DNA of 29,664 bases from the NCBI GenBank assembly GCA_016840385.1, contig JAEOSL010000035.1, positions 1 through 29,664 on the forward strand. The letters are read 5' to 3'. The notes under the pieces are model-generated. The model was not told where the DNA came from. It was given only the letters and a program-made list of their open reading frames with translations, and searched no databases. The stretch comes from Candidatus Thorarchaeota archaeon (GTDB taxonomy: Archaea > Asgardarchaeota > Thorarchaeia > Thorarchaeales > Thorarchaeaceae). Of the stretch, positions 8,594-16,537 are shown piece by piece. The translations under genes were made by a program, and so were the position numbers. Numbering within the stretch: position 1 is the first letter of the stretch; each line of letters begins with the position of its first letter.

Positions 8594-9346
8594 TTAGAAA
8601 AGGATGGAAAGGCACGTTAGTGCACCATCACATTTTTCGAATTCACTCATATTCAGGTGGACTACCTCGAAACCTGATTCTTTCAGAAGTTCTGCGGTCT
8701 TCTTGTGTCGATGGGACATTACGATAATATCATCTATTGCCACAGTATTTGCTGAATGAGACTCCTCATCAGGAAGAACGAATTTTGTGTAGGGCTCCAA
8801 ATATTGATTTCCAGCATATCTCTCATTAACTAGGACGCTGTTCTTTCCAAGGTAAGTAAGATGACTCTTGATGTGCATGATTGTCAAATCTTCAATACAA
8901 TGTACTGGAACCTTTAGCCACTTTTCCATCTGCATTGCACCCTCGTTATTGCTCCTTTTTGTAATGCCACAAATTAGAGAGTCAGGGAGATGAATGACAT
9001 CACCACCTTCTAACGTACCAGGGGCGGTTACAGATTTGATCTCCTTGAATTCAGAAAGGACCTCTTCTACCCGTTGACTCTCTCCCCTACGACTCTCTTT
9101 AGCCATCCTTGTAATTATTGCACGATTTCCATGGACAACAACAGTGTCTTCTACAAAACAAGCATCGGGGTATACATTGTCTGGCTCAAGTTCAATCAGG
9201 TCTATTCCAAGGTCAGCAAGAGTTCGACGGTAGGTCTTGTGTTGTTCTAGTGCAAGTTCCAAGTTTAGAGTGTGATGGAGTGGATGAGATGATAAACATC
9301 CCTTGAAATTCGCACCTGGTGGACGAACAATAGCACGTTTCAACAT
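8594..9346 (-). CDS. ddaH: Dimethylarginine dimethylaminohydrolase / amidinohydrolase family
   Basis: A 250-residue enzyme of the guanidino-modifying (pentein) superfamily, matching DDAH in length and motif order. It has PDNVYPDACFVEDTVV (residues 55-70) with the substrate-binding acidic residues, GTLEGGDVI (110-118), catalytic His162 in IKSHLTYLG, and catalytic Cys245 in the C-terminal GALTCLS. DDAH hydrolyses N-omega-methylated arginines to citrulline plus methylamines; closely related members act on arginine itself, so the substrate is not certain. It should be cytoplasmic. It lies 10 bases downstream of a winged-helix regulator gene on the same strand and probably shares its transcript. 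Its 3' end is one base from the convergent surface-protein gene, leaving no room for a separate terminator. Confidence 0.9.
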   Translation of the reverse strand: MLKRAIVRPPGANFKGCLSSHPLHHTLNLELALEQHKTYRRTLADLGIDLIELEPDNVYPDACFVEDTVVVHGNRAIITRMAKESRRGESQRVEEVLSEFKEIKSVTAPGTLEGGDVIHLPDSLICGITKRSNNEGAMQMEKWLKVPVHCIEDLTIMHIKSHLTYLGKNSVLVNERYAGNQYLEPYTKFVLPDEESHSANTVAIDDIIVMSHRHKKTAELLKESGFEVVHLNMSEFEKCDGALTCLSILF

Positions 9347-9356
9347 AGAGAGGACC

Positions 9357-9647
9357 TCACTTCTTTCGTCGGGATTTCCGCCTATTAAAGAATTCAGTCA
9401 GTTCGGTTTGATGAATCGGTGCAAATCTCCATCCTTTTCCTTTTGAATGTCGAACAACAACATCCTCTTTCTCCATATTACGAAGATGATATGCTACTGT
9501 TGCTTGAGTAACTGGTAACTCACCAGCAATGATAGACGTTGACTTCCACTTCTCAAAATCTAGTGCATCAATTATCATAGAACGTGTAACAAGCCCTCTG
9601 CGTACATTTCTCAGTCGCAATAGATAGGCAAGTCTATGAATTAACAA
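9357..9647 (-). CDS. ArsR-like winged-helix regulator
   Basis: A 96-residue protein. A helix-turn-helix is clear: STSIIAGELPVTQATVAYHLRNMEKEDVV (residues ~36-64, read as two overlapping parts), with recognition helix ~47-59 and wing RHSKGKGWRF (~66-75). The C-terminus is basic (RRKSRRKK). The family is ArsR/MarR-like; no metal-binding Cys are present, so it is not a classical metal sensor. The start is TTG 9647; ATG at 9578 would cut into helix 1. The gene sits between the gelsolin-like gene (49 bases upstream) and DDAH (10 bases downstream), so it plausibly controls one or both. Its ligand is unknown. Confidence 0.8.
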   Translation of the reverse strand: MLIHRLAYLLRLRNVRRGLVTRSMIIDALDFEKWKSTSIIAGELPVTQATVAYHLRNMEKEDVVVRHSKGKGWRFAPIHQTELTEFFNRRKSRRKK

Positions 9648-9696
9648 TTAGCTACTCTCAATATCATTTAGGAACAAAGGACTTTGTGTCTTATGG

Positions 9697-9972
9697 TTAC
9701 TTCAATGATTTACCAATAAGATGAACGAAAGCAGCTGGTTCGCTTCCTTCGGTAATAGGACGAATTCTATAGTTTGGATATTTGTGACTTAATTTTGCAG
9801 CGACACGTGTGCCCATCAATTTCTCAGAAATACCTGCATTCTTACCACGCCAGAGATAGATTGTTTTGGATTCATGAACAATGAAGACGAGAACTTTGTT
9901 TGTATCTATTTGTACAACATCGCTCTCAGATTCGACCATCTTAGCCTGAATGATTTCGAACGCTTCAACCAT
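9697..9972 (-). CDS. Single-domain gelsolin-like protein
   Basis: A 91-residue protein with the hallmark pattern of one gelsolin repeat: a central hydrophobic strand KVLVFIVHES, then TIYLWRGKNAG (in gelsolins, a strand ending in W-x-G-K), a long helix SEKLMGTRVAAKLSHKY, then RIRPITEGSEPAAF, the conserved 'EG-x-EP-x-xF' end motif. Gelsolin-domain proteins of Asgard archaea are eukaryotic-signature proteins that bind actin; binding of an Asgard actin here is inferred from family. There is no signal peptide, so it should be cytoplasmic. ATG 9972 has AGGG nine bases upstream. An alternative TTG at 10026 would add 18 basic residues and would be nearly leaderless behind a TATA-like GTATTTAACG (minus strand, ~10045-10055). 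The gene is transcribed toward the wHTH/DDAH pair. Confidence 0.75.
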   Translation of the reverse strand: MVEAFEIIQAKMVESESDVVQIDTNKVLVFIVHESKTIYLWRGKNAGISEKLMGTRVAAKLSHKYPNYRIRPITEGSEPAAFVHLIGKSLK

Positions 9973-10110
9973 GATAACAGTCCCTGCATCTGATTTGAAA
10001 TTCGCTCTTAATAGCTTTCGGTGCAAGTACCATTACTATCCAAAATAGCGTTAAATACATCAATCGTTGAAGAAAACGAGTAAGTTATCATACACGGTTA
10101 GAAATGGAAC

Positions 10111-10120
10111 TTATACAAAA
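10111..10120 (+). promoter_or_regulatory. TATA-like element for the gene at 10142
   Basis: TTATACAAAA is preceded by a purine-rich GAAATGGAAC that could be a BRE. It lies ~25-30 bases before TTG 10142, so the transcript leader would be very short, just covering GGAG at 10129-10132 or less. It shares the 169-base gap with the divergent gelsolin-like gene. Confidence 0.4.
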
Positions 10121-10141
10121 ACACCTTTGGAGTAGCCGCCA

Positions 10142-10873
10142 TTGTCTGACGAAGGAATCTCTAAAATCAAGTTTATTGACAAGGATAGAAGAAGGATTGA
10201 AATTATCCTTGGAGGATTATCAGTAGAATTTCCGCTCAATGCAATACCAGACCTAGTGTACGAGGCAATGGCAGATGCAGTAAATAAATCAACAGAGACT
10301 CCTGAAACACTGACTGAACTCTATGTATCGACTCTGATGAAACCAACTGTTTCTTCACTGAATGCTTCGAATATTTTTCCAATAAACTCAGCAAAGAAAA
10401 TCGCACGTCTTACCTTAACAGATGATGCTCTTGAAGATTCCATTCACGAACTTGAAGGTGCAGAACTTTCCTTTCAAGGAAGACCATTCGAAGAAACCAT
10501 AGACGAGAGAATCGAACTATACCATAAGATGATGCTTGATGATAAGAAGATTGATAGATTCAGATTAGGTTCAGTCGAAATGTATGGAGACAAAACATAC
10601 CACAATATCCTCAGAGATCCTAGAGTAACTTTGAATATGTTCTGGACTCAGGAGAAAGAACCTCAAGCACAGAGCTATCAAATAAATTGTATAGCTGAGG
10701 TAGTTCCTCCGGGAGATCCATTTTTCAAATACATGAGACTGATGCGTCGACTTTTCAGCAAGACATTGATTGATTTGAGAGGTAAATCAGATTATGTCTG
10801 CGCATACAAATTCTGGGTATGCGAAACCAAGGACAAATCACTTGCGGAGAAAACTGGTTTTGTTCCGAGCTAG
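10142..10873 (+). CDS. Uncharacterised protein, possible split-barrel (PNPOx-like) fold
   Basis: A 243-residue soluble protein. TTG 10142 is supported by GGAG nine bases upstream and gives MSDEGISKIKF. The N-terminal ~70 residues look alpha/beta and end in AMADAVNKSTETPETL. The second half contains SVEMYGDKTYHNILRDPRV followed by VTLNMFW, a strand YQINCIAEVVPPG, and a C-terminal YVCAYKFWVCETKD strand. 'H-N-I-x-x-D-P-R-V' followed by a strand recalls pyridoxamine-phosphate-oxidase-like split barrels that bind flavin or F420, and cofE lies elsewhere in the window, but the match is weak. The stop overlaps the stop of the convergent VWA gene within a CTAG. Function unknown. Confidence 0.75.
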   Translation: MSDEGISKIKFIDKDRRRIEIILGGLSVEFPLNAIPDLVYEAMADAVNKSTETPETLTELYVSTLMKPTVSSLNASNIFPINSAKKIARLTLTDDALEDSIHELEGAELSFQGRPFEETIDERIELYHKMMLDDKKIDRFRLGSVEMYGDKTYHNILRDPRVTLNMFWTQEKEPQAQSYQINCIAEVVPPGDPFFKYMRLMRRLFSKTLIDLRGKSDYVCAYKFWVCETKDKSLAEKTGFVPS

Positions 10874-13416
10874 TAATTAGTCACTCGTAGTAGTTTTGCA
10901 GGTAGCTCATCTATTGAGTCGATGTCAAGTACAACACCATGTCCTTTCCTAGCCAGGGATTTTGCAGCCTGAGGATTATACTCTCCAGTGGGACATAACA
11001 CTATCAACTTGATACCCAACGGCTTCATCTGCTCAACAAGATCCTCACATATTTTCTGGTCGCTCAGATACATATCAGTTGCAAATATGAAGATCTTCTC
11101 CTTAGCTTTCGAATCCTCGAAATTTCTAAGAGCTAATTTGATAGATTCCTGACCGCCAGTTCCACCACCTGCTCGAGCCTCTAAGAGATCAGCTGCAACT
11201 TTCTCCACCGCAATTGTTCGCTGTGCAATTTCTTTCACAACATGTGTTTCATGATCAAAGAGAACCACTCCAAAGTCATCTTTCTTGATTCCATAAAGAC
11301 CAGCCATTACAGATATTGCCAGCATCCCTAATTTCTTCGGAGCATGCATTGAACCGCTCTTGTCCAGTGCCCAGTAGAATGCTCTGTGTCCTTGATATGT
11401 TTCAGTCACTAGGAAATCCGAGGTTTCGATGACTTTGAAACTGGTCCGACCCTGGGAAAGTAAAGCATCTACGGTCTCTTCAAGATTGATCAGATCAATA
11501 TCATCACCAATACGAAACGGTCGTACAGTTGTTGATTCTTGTATCCCTCCCAGCATGCTACTTCCCATAGTCTGACGAGCGTATCGCATCCCTAAATCGA
11601 TGAGAAGACGCTTGGAAATCTCCATTAATCGTTTCTTCAAGTCAGGAGGAAGTTCATCTCTGTAGGTGTACCAAATTTTAATGATGTTTGTTGCGGGACC
11701 CCCAAGAAGTCCACCAAATGCTAGATCAGCACGGCTCTTGTCTGGTTTGCCAGCTCCAGGTCCAGTTCCTTGTTGAGCACCGTAACTAGGGCGTCCATAT
11801 TGGGGTCTCGTTCCAGACCCTGCAGTACCTAGTGCTGCATGAAGATCCTCATGGGCTACTGCCCCAAGAGCACCTTGATTTCCTTGTTGAGCAGCCATAT
11901 CACCAAGCTGACGTAATTGATGAGGGGAAAGACCTGCTGAAGACATGAGATTATGGAGTCGGTCAAAATCATTCACTCCAGCTTGAATCAGTTTCTTAAT
12001 GACTTCAAAAGAGGGATTGATTAATTCTAGAATTTCCTCTTCAGTCATATTGAGGCGTTCACCAGCATCCCTGATTGTTTTCTCTGATGGAACTTGGCCC
12101 AATCGAGAGGCATGCTTGACAGTTTGTCTGAGATGTGATTTAGTAGGAGATTTTTCAACAGCACCATCAGCCAATTTCTGCATAGCTTTATCCCATTGTT
12201 TCTTAGTGTCTGAACTTGGAAGATTCTTCTCATGTGGTTGGTTCTGTGCCAACGAAGATCTCAAGAAATCAGATGGGGAAGACCTTGAATCAGCATTGTC
12301 CAGTAGACTCTGAGCCTCTTTCTCTACAAGACTCTTCCAGCTCTCATTCTGTCGTGCATTTTCTGCTAGCTGACGCATATCCACATTCTGGTCAGCACCT
12401 GCATCATATTGCTCATCGTACTCCTTAAGCAAGTCATCCATTATGTCTCTACCAGTAGATTCCTTGATTTTCTTTGCAAACTCTGCAGCATCACTAAGTG
12501 AGAATTTCTTAGGAGCGTCTTTGATGTGCTTGTCAATATTGTCAGGAACTCTTCCGAGTTCTCTAGCATAATCAGCAGCTTCACTGAGGTCATCAAGATC
12601 ATCCTGTAATTTCTGGTCCATTGCTTTCTGTTGGTCTGGAGTCAGAGTTGCCATCTCTTCCATATGACGCATTGCACGTGCTGCTGTAGAGGTGTCTCGC
12701 TCGGATAAGTCAGAGAATTTCTGCTCAACATCCTTGTCACCCCTGAGAGAACTGGCTGCAATTTGCTCTGCAGCATTAGGTGAATCGCACACCTGGTCAA
12801 GACAATCAAGGACCTCAGAGTTCTGCATATCTTGTGACGATAGGTCTCCAAATTTATCCATTAATTCAGAAGCAGCTGTTTCTTTGAGCTCATCATTGCT
12901 GGTGATTCCTCGAAGAACTATTTCTCCATCTGTCAAGTAATCTTTGGAGGCATTATAGAGGGATTTATCCTCCTGTTTTCTGAGTTCCAACAGATACTCA
13001 TACCCCGCCTCCACTTTGTCTTTCTTGATGACTTTTGCAAGCTCCTGCTCTCGTTTGATTTGCTCCATGACTTTCGCTAAAGCATCGGTCTTCACCTTTG
13101 TAACCTTAGCCTGGACAGCTTGCTGGTCGTCTTTCTTTATTTCTTTCTCACGCCCAAGTAAGATATCTTCTGCAATCTCACGCGCGATTTTCTGATCTTT
13201 CGGGTAAGTTGTATACACCGCAGAATCGAGAAAATCATCCAAGGTCAATTTGCCATTTCGAAAGAATCTGGCAGAGAGTAACATTGGAATGGATTGCGTT
13301 TGCCGCACACTGGGCTTCTTAGTAACGTCTTTTCTTGCACGCATTCTTTTTGTAAATTCATGTGCGAATTGAGGGGCGTTACTAGGCAATGGGGCAATCT
13401 TGGGCTGAGTTGCCAT
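10870..13416 (-). CDS. VWA-domain protein, partner of MoxR-type AAA ATPase
   Basis: An 848-residue protein. The C-terminal ~190 residues are a von Willebrand A domain with a complete MIDAS: D685-x-S687-x-S689 in ALDKSGSM, T753 in GGGTGGQ and D781 in IFATDMYLS. It should therefore bind Mg2+ and a partner with an acidic group. The first ~530 residues are almost all charged helix (Lys/Glu/Asp/Gln-rich, several predicted coiled coils), followed by a Gly/Pro/Tyr-rich linker (~530-570, for example RPQYGRPSYGAQQG). No signal peptide or membrane segment is present, so it is cytoplasmic. It starts five bases after the stop of the MoxR-like ATPase gene and is surely co-transcribed. In known pairs the ATPase remodels or activates a target and the VWA protein is the adaptor; the target here is unknown. 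The long helical N-terminus is larger than in CoxE-like proteins. Confidence 0.87.
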   Translation of the reverse strand: MATQPKIAPLPSNAPQFAHEFTKRMRARKDVTKKPSVRQTQSIPMLLSARFFRNGKLTLDDFLDSAVYTTYPKDQKIAREIAEDILLGREKEIKKDDQQAVQAKVTKVKTDALAKVMEQIKREQELAKVIKKDKVEAGYEYLLELRKQEDKSLYNASKDYLTDGEIVLRGITSNDELKETAASELMDKFGDLSSQDMQNSEVLDCLDQVCDSPNAAEQIAASSLRGDKDVEQKFSDLSERDTSTAARAMRHMEEMATLTPDQQKAMDQKLQDDLDDLSEAADYARELGRVPDNIDKHIKDAPKKFSLSDAAEFAKKIKESTGRDIMDDLLKEYDEQYDAGADQNVDMRQLAENARQNESWKSLVEKEAQSLLDNADSRSSPSDFLRSSLAQNQPHEKNLPSSDTKKQWDKAMQKLADGAVEKSPTKSHLRQTVKHASRLGQVPSEKTIRDAGERLNMTEEEILELINPSFEVIKKLIQAGVNDFDRLHNLMSSAGLSPHQLRQLGDMAAQQGNQGALGAVAHEDLHAALGTAGSGTRPQYGRPSYGAQQGTGPGAGKPDKSRADLAFGGLLGGPATNIIKIWYTYRDELPPDLKKRLMEISKRLLIDLGMRYARQTMGSSMLGGIQESTTVRPFRIGDDIDLINLEETVDALLSQGRTSFKVIETSDFLVTETYQGHRAFYWALDKSGSMHAPKKLGMLAISVMAGLYGIKKDDFGVVLFDHETHVVKEIAQRTIAVEKVAADLLEARAGGGTGGQESIKLALRNFEDSKAKEKIFIFATDMYLSDQKICEDLVEQMKPLGIKLIVLCPTGEYNPQAAKSLARKGHGVVLDIDSIDELPAKLLRVTNY

Positions 13417-13421
13417 AGTGA

Positions 13422-14327
13422 TTAGCTCCCCAGACTCCTCCTCACTAATGCATTAACCGCAGGTTCTGTATCTATTCCGGGTCGAAACCTCAATGCTCCT
13501 ACAAGAACGTAGGTCGCAGCTTCCGATAGAGTTGCATGAGTCACACTCTTCTCCTTCTTCCGCTTTGTCATCTCTGCGGAGAGCCGCGCAATTGAGATAC
13601 CTGCACGAATACTGGCTGGTATTTCGATGTCAGTACTGACACGTGTTGCTGACACAAGACCATAGATTCTCTCAAGGGTCGCATCAGAAATCGTGTATTC
13701 AGGACTGTTCATCTTGATGATTTCCAATTCAGTTTGCTTTCTTGGATAACCAAGTTTAATCCAAACACGAATACGATCTCGAAGGGCCTCACTCAATCGA
13801 TGAGCACCTGACATCTCTTCTGGATTCATCGTTAAAACTGGAAAGAATCCTTCTTCCGCTTTGATTCTGCCTAATCTCTGGACACTTATCGAGCCTTCTT
13901 CAAAAGGATCGAGCAGAGAGTTCTGTACGTACTCACTCAATCGGTTGCCTTCGTTGAGACCAAACACTCCACCGTTTACCATTGACTTGAGAAGTGGACC
14001 CGGCTCAAAAGCATCAAGACTAAAACCCTTGTTTAATACAATGCTCGGATTGAACGCACCGGTAAGATGAGATGGTCTTACTCCTTCATCTCCCGTAACC
14101 CAGTAGAGTTCTCGACCGGTCTTCTCTGCATACGCACGGAGAAGCAGCGTTTTTCCTGTACCTGGCGGTCCAATGATACCAGGAATTAGGTTTGCGTTCT
14201 CGCAATCTTCAAGAACATCAAAAGCATCAGAATATTGTTCCTTGAGTACAATCTGTACCTTTTCCTTCTTGGCAGCTGCTAAGCGTGCCTCAAAGTTCTT
14301 TTTGAATTCTGCCATTTCACCTTGCAT
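13422..14327 (-). CDS. MoxR-family AAA+ ATPase
   Basis: A 301-residue AAA+ protein. Walker A is GPPGTGKT (53-60); sensor 1 lies in PVLTMNPEE (~163-171); the Arg-finger region is SEALRDRIRV (~179-188); the C-terminal helical lid ends in VNALVRRSLGS. The Walker B position reads GGVFGLNEGNR (119-129): the usual Asp is Asn125 while catalytic Glu126 is kept. The insert around HLTGAFNP (88-95) is typical of MoxR/GvpN/CbbQ proteins. The predicted role is an ATP-driven hexamer that remodels a target together with the VWA protein encoded next. ATG 14327 has a GGGGGG run eight bases upstream; a second ATG at 14315 has a closely placed GGTGA. A good TATA box lies ~45 bases upstream of the start. Confidence 0.9.
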   Translation of the reverse strand: MQGEMAEFKKNFEARLAAAKKEKVQIVLKEQYSDAFDVLEDCENANLIPGIIGPPGTGKTLLLRAYAEKTGRELYWVTGDEGVRPSHLTGAFNPSIVLNKGFSLDAFEPGPLLKSMVNGGVFGLNEGNRLSEYVQNSLLDPFEEGSISVQRLGRIKAEEGFFPVLTMNPEEMSGAHRLSEALRDRIRVWIKLGYPRKQTELEIIKMNSPEYTISDATLERIYGLVSATRVSTDIEIPASIRAGISIARLSAEMTKRKKEKSVTHATLSEAATYVLVGALRFRPGIDTEPAVNALVRRSLGS

Positions 14328-14368
14328 AACAATAGCCCCCCATTGTTAGTGATTGGGAGTACCGTTCT

Positions 14369-14386
14369 AGGGTATATAATTACCCC
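14369..14386 (-). promoter_or_regulatory. Promoter of the MoxR/VWA operon
   Basis: On the minus strand the sequence reads GGGGTAATTATATACCC: a purine/G-rich BRE-like start and a strong TATA core. It sits ~45 bases before ATG 14327, consistent with a leader of ~20 bases. GGGTA/TACCC flank the TATA core as a short inverted repeat, so a regulator could bind across it. Confidence 0.6.
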
Positions 14387-14435
14387 TCATATTTCTTGAG
14401 TGATTACATAAGGGTTGCTTATTCCTCTGGATTCA

Positions 14436-15419
14436 TCATATCTTGCTAAGTTCTGGATATGCAAAGAGCGCCGGTGAACCTCCGGTGTGCCAGAATACGG
14501 TATGTTCGTTCGTTTTGATATCGCCGTTCATTGCCATCCTCATGAGTGCGAGTCCAGCCTTCCCCGTGTAGACAGGATCAAGAAAGATACCATCCATCCT
14601 TGCGAAGGTATCGATTGCAGTTCTCACACCATCAGTCATGATACCATATCCAGGTTCGAGAAAAGTATCATCAATGTTGATCTCTGGTTTGAAGTCACCA
14701 ACCTCAGGATACTGATCAATCACACGGTCAATCTGATTCTTCACGCGCTCCTTAGCTTCATCAGCTTCACTGAGAACACTTACACCAATGATGTCAACTT
14801 CCATGTCAAGCATGTGTGCTCCAATGATGAGACCTGCAAGAGTTCCGCCAGTTCCAACAGACATCAGAATCTTGTCTGGAGTGAATCCAATGTTGTCAGT
14901 TTGCTTCTGAAGCTCTTCCAATGCTGCAGCATAGGAGATTACACCAACAGGCATTGTAGCACCAGCTGGGACTGCATATGGATTCAGACCGAAGTCCTTC
15001 AGGGTTTCAAGTATCTCATCAAGTCTTGAGTGCATGGTCATAAGATGATCATCGGGAAAGAACTTGATTTCAGCACCAAGCATACTGTTTAGCAGAAGGT
15101 TCCCAGTATAGGTTTCGGGCTCTTCTCCAGCTAGCAACAAAATGCATCTCAATCCGGCCTTTGCACAGACCACTGCTGTTTGGCGGCAGTGATTGCTTTG
15201 GAGACCTCCAACAGTGACAATAGTATCAGCTTTGTTTACTCGGGCATCACCCAAGACAAACTCCATCTTCCGGGTTTTATTACCACCAAAAGAATGTCCT
15301 GTGAGGTCATCTCGCTTAATCCAGAGTTCGTCTAAACCTATCGAGTCTCCCAAGTGTGGTAATCTATGAAGAGGAGTCGGGAGGAACGCCAAATCTTCAC
15401 GGGGTATTTTATCGAACAT
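14436..15419 (-). CDS. PLP-dependent D-cysteine desulfhydrase / ACC deaminase family
   Basis: A 327-residue fold-type II PLP enzyme. The PLP lysine is K48 in SFGGNKTRKMEF; the substrate-binding loop is GGLQSNHCRQT (~71-81); the phosphate-binding loop is SVGTGGTLAG (~190-199). These motifs, in this order, define the family that includes 1-aminocyclopropane-1-carboxylate deaminase and D-cysteine desulfhydrase. Both release ammonia; the desulfhydrase also gives pyruvate and H2S, while ACC deaminase gives 2-oxobutyrate. Desulfhydrase-type activity is more common in archaeal homologues (family knowledge). The start ATG lies one base after the stop of the VIT1-like gene (TGA-A-ATG), so they form a tight operon. 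The substrate cannot be fixed from sequence. Confidence 0.87.
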   Translation of the reverse strand: MFDKIPREDLAFLPTPLHRLPHLGDSIGLDELWIKRDDLTGHSFGGNKTRKMEFVLGDARVNKADTIVTVGGLQSNHCRQTAVVCAKAGLRCILLLAGEEPETYTGNLLLNSMLGAEIKFFPDDHLMTMHSRLDEILETLKDFGLNPYAVPAGATMPVGVISYAAALEELQKQTDNIGFTPDKILMSVGTGGTLAGLIIGAHMLDMEVDIIGVSVLSEADEAKERVKNQIDRVIDQYPEVGDFKPEINIDDTFLEPGYGIMTDGVRTAIDTFARMDGIFLDPVYTGKAGLALMRMAMNGDIKTNEHTVFWHTGGSPALFAYPELSKI

Positions 15420-15420
15420 T

Positions 15421-16080
15421 TCAACCAGATGCTCCAGTCAAATATGATACAAGTATCAACAAGAGTGCGGTCAGGATTCCAGCAAACAGAGTCTTCGCGC
15501 CATAGGACCACATGTTCTTCTTTGATACAGCTCCCAAGAAGAGACCTAGGACAAAGAGTAGTAACATGCAGATGATGATTCCCATATAGAAAGCGATGCG
15601 ATAATCAAGGAGCCCAGATGGAACAAAGAACAATGGAGTTATCACGAGGAAACCAGCAACAGCTGGAGAGGCCCCATCGACTATTGCTACCACGATAGAG
15701 GTTGTTCTACTTGCCTTCGCATACATCGACTCACTCATGTCAGTCAGCATGGCTTTTCCTAAATCATCCACTTCACGGTCCCGCTCTGCACTTTCTGCAA
15801 GATAGGAGCCGCTAAAGCCGGAAATAGCCATTGCAATACTAGTTCCTGCTGCAGCTAGTAAGATTGCATTGAATCCCGGAGTATAATTTAATGGGTCAAT
15901 AGTGAATAGACCACCTAAAATAAGTCCGAGCATCGTCAATGCCCCGTCAAATGCGTTCATCGCGAGATAGCGACGTGCAATCTCAACTCCATGTGTGAGT
16001 TCAAGAGCACGCATTATTCGCTCGATCCGCCCGCCTTCCTCGGCGGGTAATAGTATGTTATCATCGTCAGATTCGGTCAC
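15421..16080 (-). CDS. VIT1/CCC1-like membrane protein
   Basis: A 219-residue membrane protein with about five hydrophobic helices. An N-terminal acidic/amphipathic segment is followed by NAFDGALTMLGLILGGLF, the conserved first helix signature of VIT1/CCC1-type transporters, here in the archaeal subfamily I recall as TIGR00267. The charged loop AESAERDREVDDLGKAM between helices 2 and 3 corresponds to the cytosolic metal-binding region of VIT1. The likely role is export or handling of a divalent metal such as Fe2+ or Mn2+; this follows from the family, and the subfamily itself is uncharacterised. GTG 16080 is preceded by GGAG at eight bases. A TATA element at ~16124-16136 fits a ~24-base leader. 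It is co-transcribed with the PLP enzyme. Confidence 0.8.
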   Translation of the reverse strand: MTESDDDNILLPAEEGGRIERIMRALELTHGVEIARRYLAMNAFDGALTMLGLILGGLFTIDPLNYTPGFNAILLAAAGTSIAMAISGFSGSYLAESAERDREVDDLGKAMLTDMSESMYAKASRTTSIVVAIVDGASPAVAGFLVITPLFFVPSGLLDYRIAFYMGIIICMLLLFVLGLFLGAVSKKNMWSYGAKTLFAGILTALLLILVSYLTGASG

Positions 16081-16123
16081 AGAGGTTACTCCGTGTAAGG
16101 ATAATCGGTCTTTCTAAGGGGTT

Positions 16124-16136
16124 AGTTATAAGTTAG
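16124..16136. promoter_or_regulatory. Near-symmetric TATA element, possible bidirectional promoter
   Basis: TAGTTATAAGTTA reads almost the same on both strands (TAACTTATAACTA on minus). On minus it lies ~50 bases before GTG 16080; on plus ~115 bases before TTG 16248. It could serve both genes, giving the plus transcript a ~90-base leader that contains a GGAGGT-ATG at 16144-16152 opening a 52-codon frame into the next gene. Confidence 0.45.
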
Positions 16137-16247
16137 ATGGATTGGAGGTATGAGTAAATTTGCAGACATAGAGGTTTCAAGTCTTCAAACGGATTTTGAT
16201 GTATTCGCATGTAACATCAGCCGCACGCGGTTACGAGGAGAGGCACT

Positions 16248-16517
16248 TTGTCTGAAGAAAATAAGGTGTATACAATCTTTGACAGACCCTATGGACTTAG
16301 ATTCATAGGACTGATACAGATGGCTTTTGGATTATTTGGACTGTTAGCAACTGCTGGAATAGTTGGTGCTATTCTTATTGGTGGACCAGGGATTCAAGAT
16401 GGGATGGGATACATCTACTCCATTCTAATCTTTGCTGGAGTCGCATTACCCTGTCTACTCATTGGCAACTGCATGGATGACCTACGGAGGTTTGCTGTAA
16501 TTACACAGATTATCTAG
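16248..16517 (+). CDS. Small two-helix membrane protein
   Basis: An 89-residue protein with TTG start at 16248 behind GAGGAGAGG (16234-16242), a good SD. A short cytoplasmic N-terminus contains a 'DRPYGLRFIGLIQMAFG' entry into the first membrane helix (~17-45). A second helix (~54-73) follows, and the polar tail is MDDLRRFAVITQII. There is no recognisable catalytic motif. The 'RPYG(L/I)R-x-I' entry recalls archaeal small membrane proteins of unknown function. It is convergent with adenine deaminase, 20 bases apart. Function unknown. Confidence 0.65.
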   Translation: MSEENKVYTIFDRPYGLRFIGLIQMAFGLFGLLATAGIVGAILIGGPGIQDGMGYIYSILIFAGVALPCLLIGNCMDDLRRFAVITQII

Positions 16518-16537
16518 TCTCGAGTAGATGATGTGGT

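Noticed and set aside
12000..13300. Several ~60-100-residue frames on plus within the VWA gene
   Set aside because: They lie inside the helical part of the MIDAS-containing protein and arise from its Lys/Glu/Gln-rich codons.
14487..15029. 180-residue open frame on plus
   Set aside because: It is antisense to the well-supported PLP enzyme and its translation shows no family pattern.
16150..16308. 52-codon ORF as a separate gene
   Set aside because: It overlaps the better-supported membrane protein, Shine-Dalgarno spacing is only one base and the product has no recognisable pattern; kept only as a possible leader ORF.
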